Source: CAZRGV01 sp964599655
Lineage (GTDB): Bacteria > Planctomycetota > Planctomycetia > Isosphaerales > Isosphaeraceae
Length of the DNA stretch: 58,649 bases
Assembly: GCA_964599655.1 (NCBI GenBank)
Contig: CAZRGV010000022.1
Location: 1-58,649, forward strand
Direction: 5' to 3'
Under the pieces are notes generated by a model. The model did not search any database. It saw only the letters and a list, made by a program, of their open reading frames with translations, and had not been told where the DNA came from. The position numbers and the translations under genes are program-made. Of this stretch, positions 58,453-58,649 are shown piece after piece. The stretch's first letter is position 1. Each line of letters begins with the position of its first letter.

Positions 58453-58649
58453 ATGAATCGATTGACCCTCACCCTGGCGGCCCTGGTAGCGACGGCGTTT
58501 CTGGGTCATGCCATGGCCCAGCGGCCGCAAGAACGTCAAGGACCTGCTCAGAACGCCCCAGGTGCATCGCGCCCCCAGGAGTTTCCCATCCCCTTACTGG
58601 CCCTGGGGCGTTCTGAGCAGGTCCTTGACGTTCTTGCGGCCGCTGGGCC
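58453..58649 (+). CDS. partial exported protein at contig end
   Basis: The gene starts at the ATG at 58453 behind an excellent GGAAGGAGG site and encodes a signal peptide (RLTLTLAALVATAFLGHAMA). A Gln/Pro/Arg-rich stretch follows (RPQERQGPAQNAPGASRPQE). The frame stays open to the edge, but the last 48 bases are the reverse complement of its own 58515-58562, so codons after about 58601 are unreliable. The true C-terminus is missing. EF-hand proteins in planctomycetes often start like this, but nothing here proves it. Confidence 0.6.
   Translation, partial: MNRLTLTLAALVATAFLGHAMAQRPQERQGPAQNAPGASRPQEFPIPLLALGRSEQVLDVLAAAG
58515..58649. repeat. perfect 48-bp inverted repeat at contig end
   Basis: Positions 58515-58562 and 58602-58649 are exact reverse complements, separated by 39 bases, and the right arm ends at the last base of the window. 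The left arm is a normal coding sequence. The perfect match running to the contig edge points to a fold-back assembly or amplification artefact. Confidence 0.9.

Overview
The window looks like one contig from a planctomycete of the Isosphaeraceae/Gemmatales type. The evidence is high GC content, two genes for the planctomycete DUF1592/DUF1552 pair, PEP-CTERM exported proteins, and three exported proteins that open with an LEPR-XLL-like motif. Two atypical Hsp70s, a DUF2760 partner and many short ATGA gene overlaps fit the same origin. Six runs of N (17, 19, 17, 33, 19 and 17 bases) interrupt it. At least two of them have a length that breaks the reading frame of a real gene, so gap sizes are not exact.

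Layout. Positions 1-540 hold a REPIN-like nested palindrome. 541-4604 (+) carry an LptD/OstA-like outer-membrane protein overlapping a DgkA-like lipid kinase. 4638-10688 (-) form a tightly packed run read as DUF2760, Hsp70, murQ, MurNAc/GlcNAc kinase, namZ and a molybdopterin-domain protein, which amounts to a cytoplasmic muropeptide sugar salvage path behind a chaperone pair. 10907-18441 carry a small lipoprotein, an LEPR-XLL protein, fabH, two planctomycete proteins of unknown function, ispH and a triple-PPC exported protein. 18725-21766 (+) are pyrR-pyrB-pyrC. 22063-24379 (+) carry a STAS-FHA-STAS regulator and a YacP-like RNase. 24501-24910 hold a decayed FkbM methyltransferase.

25059-29526 (+) are an esterase, sucC, a small membrane protein, sucD, a NUDIX hydrolase and an ACT-domain protein. 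A two-TM protein, a lipoprotein amidase and leuS follow. 34291-34830 (-) hold a decayed PEP-CTERM gene overlapping the end of leuS. 35138-39820 carry a planctomycete accessory protein, a small anchored protein and the second, longer Hsp70 with a DUF3731-type C-terminus. 39899-48853 (-) are a double zinc-ribbon protein, a thioredoxin-NHL protein, a HEAT-repeat protein, DUF1552 and a DUF1592-type cytochrome-like protein. A tRNA-Arg(ACG) at 49310 borders a gene-poor 1.4 kb tract with an IS remnant. 50799-58253 carry a PEP-CTERM protein, a DinG-family helicase, a Tat-exported beta-propeller, a methyltransferase, a ThiS-ThiG fusion and an RTX-CAP exported protein. The contig ends inside a signal-peptide gene with a perfect 48-bp inverted repeat that is probably a fold-back artefact.

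Functional themes are envelope construction and recycling (LptD-like, DgkA-like, FabH, amidase, NamZ/kinase/MurQ), pyrimidine and thiamine synthesis, the succinyl-CoA synthetase step of the TCA cycle, and export of surface proteins. The best candidates for undescribed biology are the DUF2760/Hsp70 system, the complete NamZ-kinase-MurQ operon without a visible secretion signal on NamZ, and several enzymes with altered key residues (DgkA-like, DinG-like, molybdopterin-domain protein).
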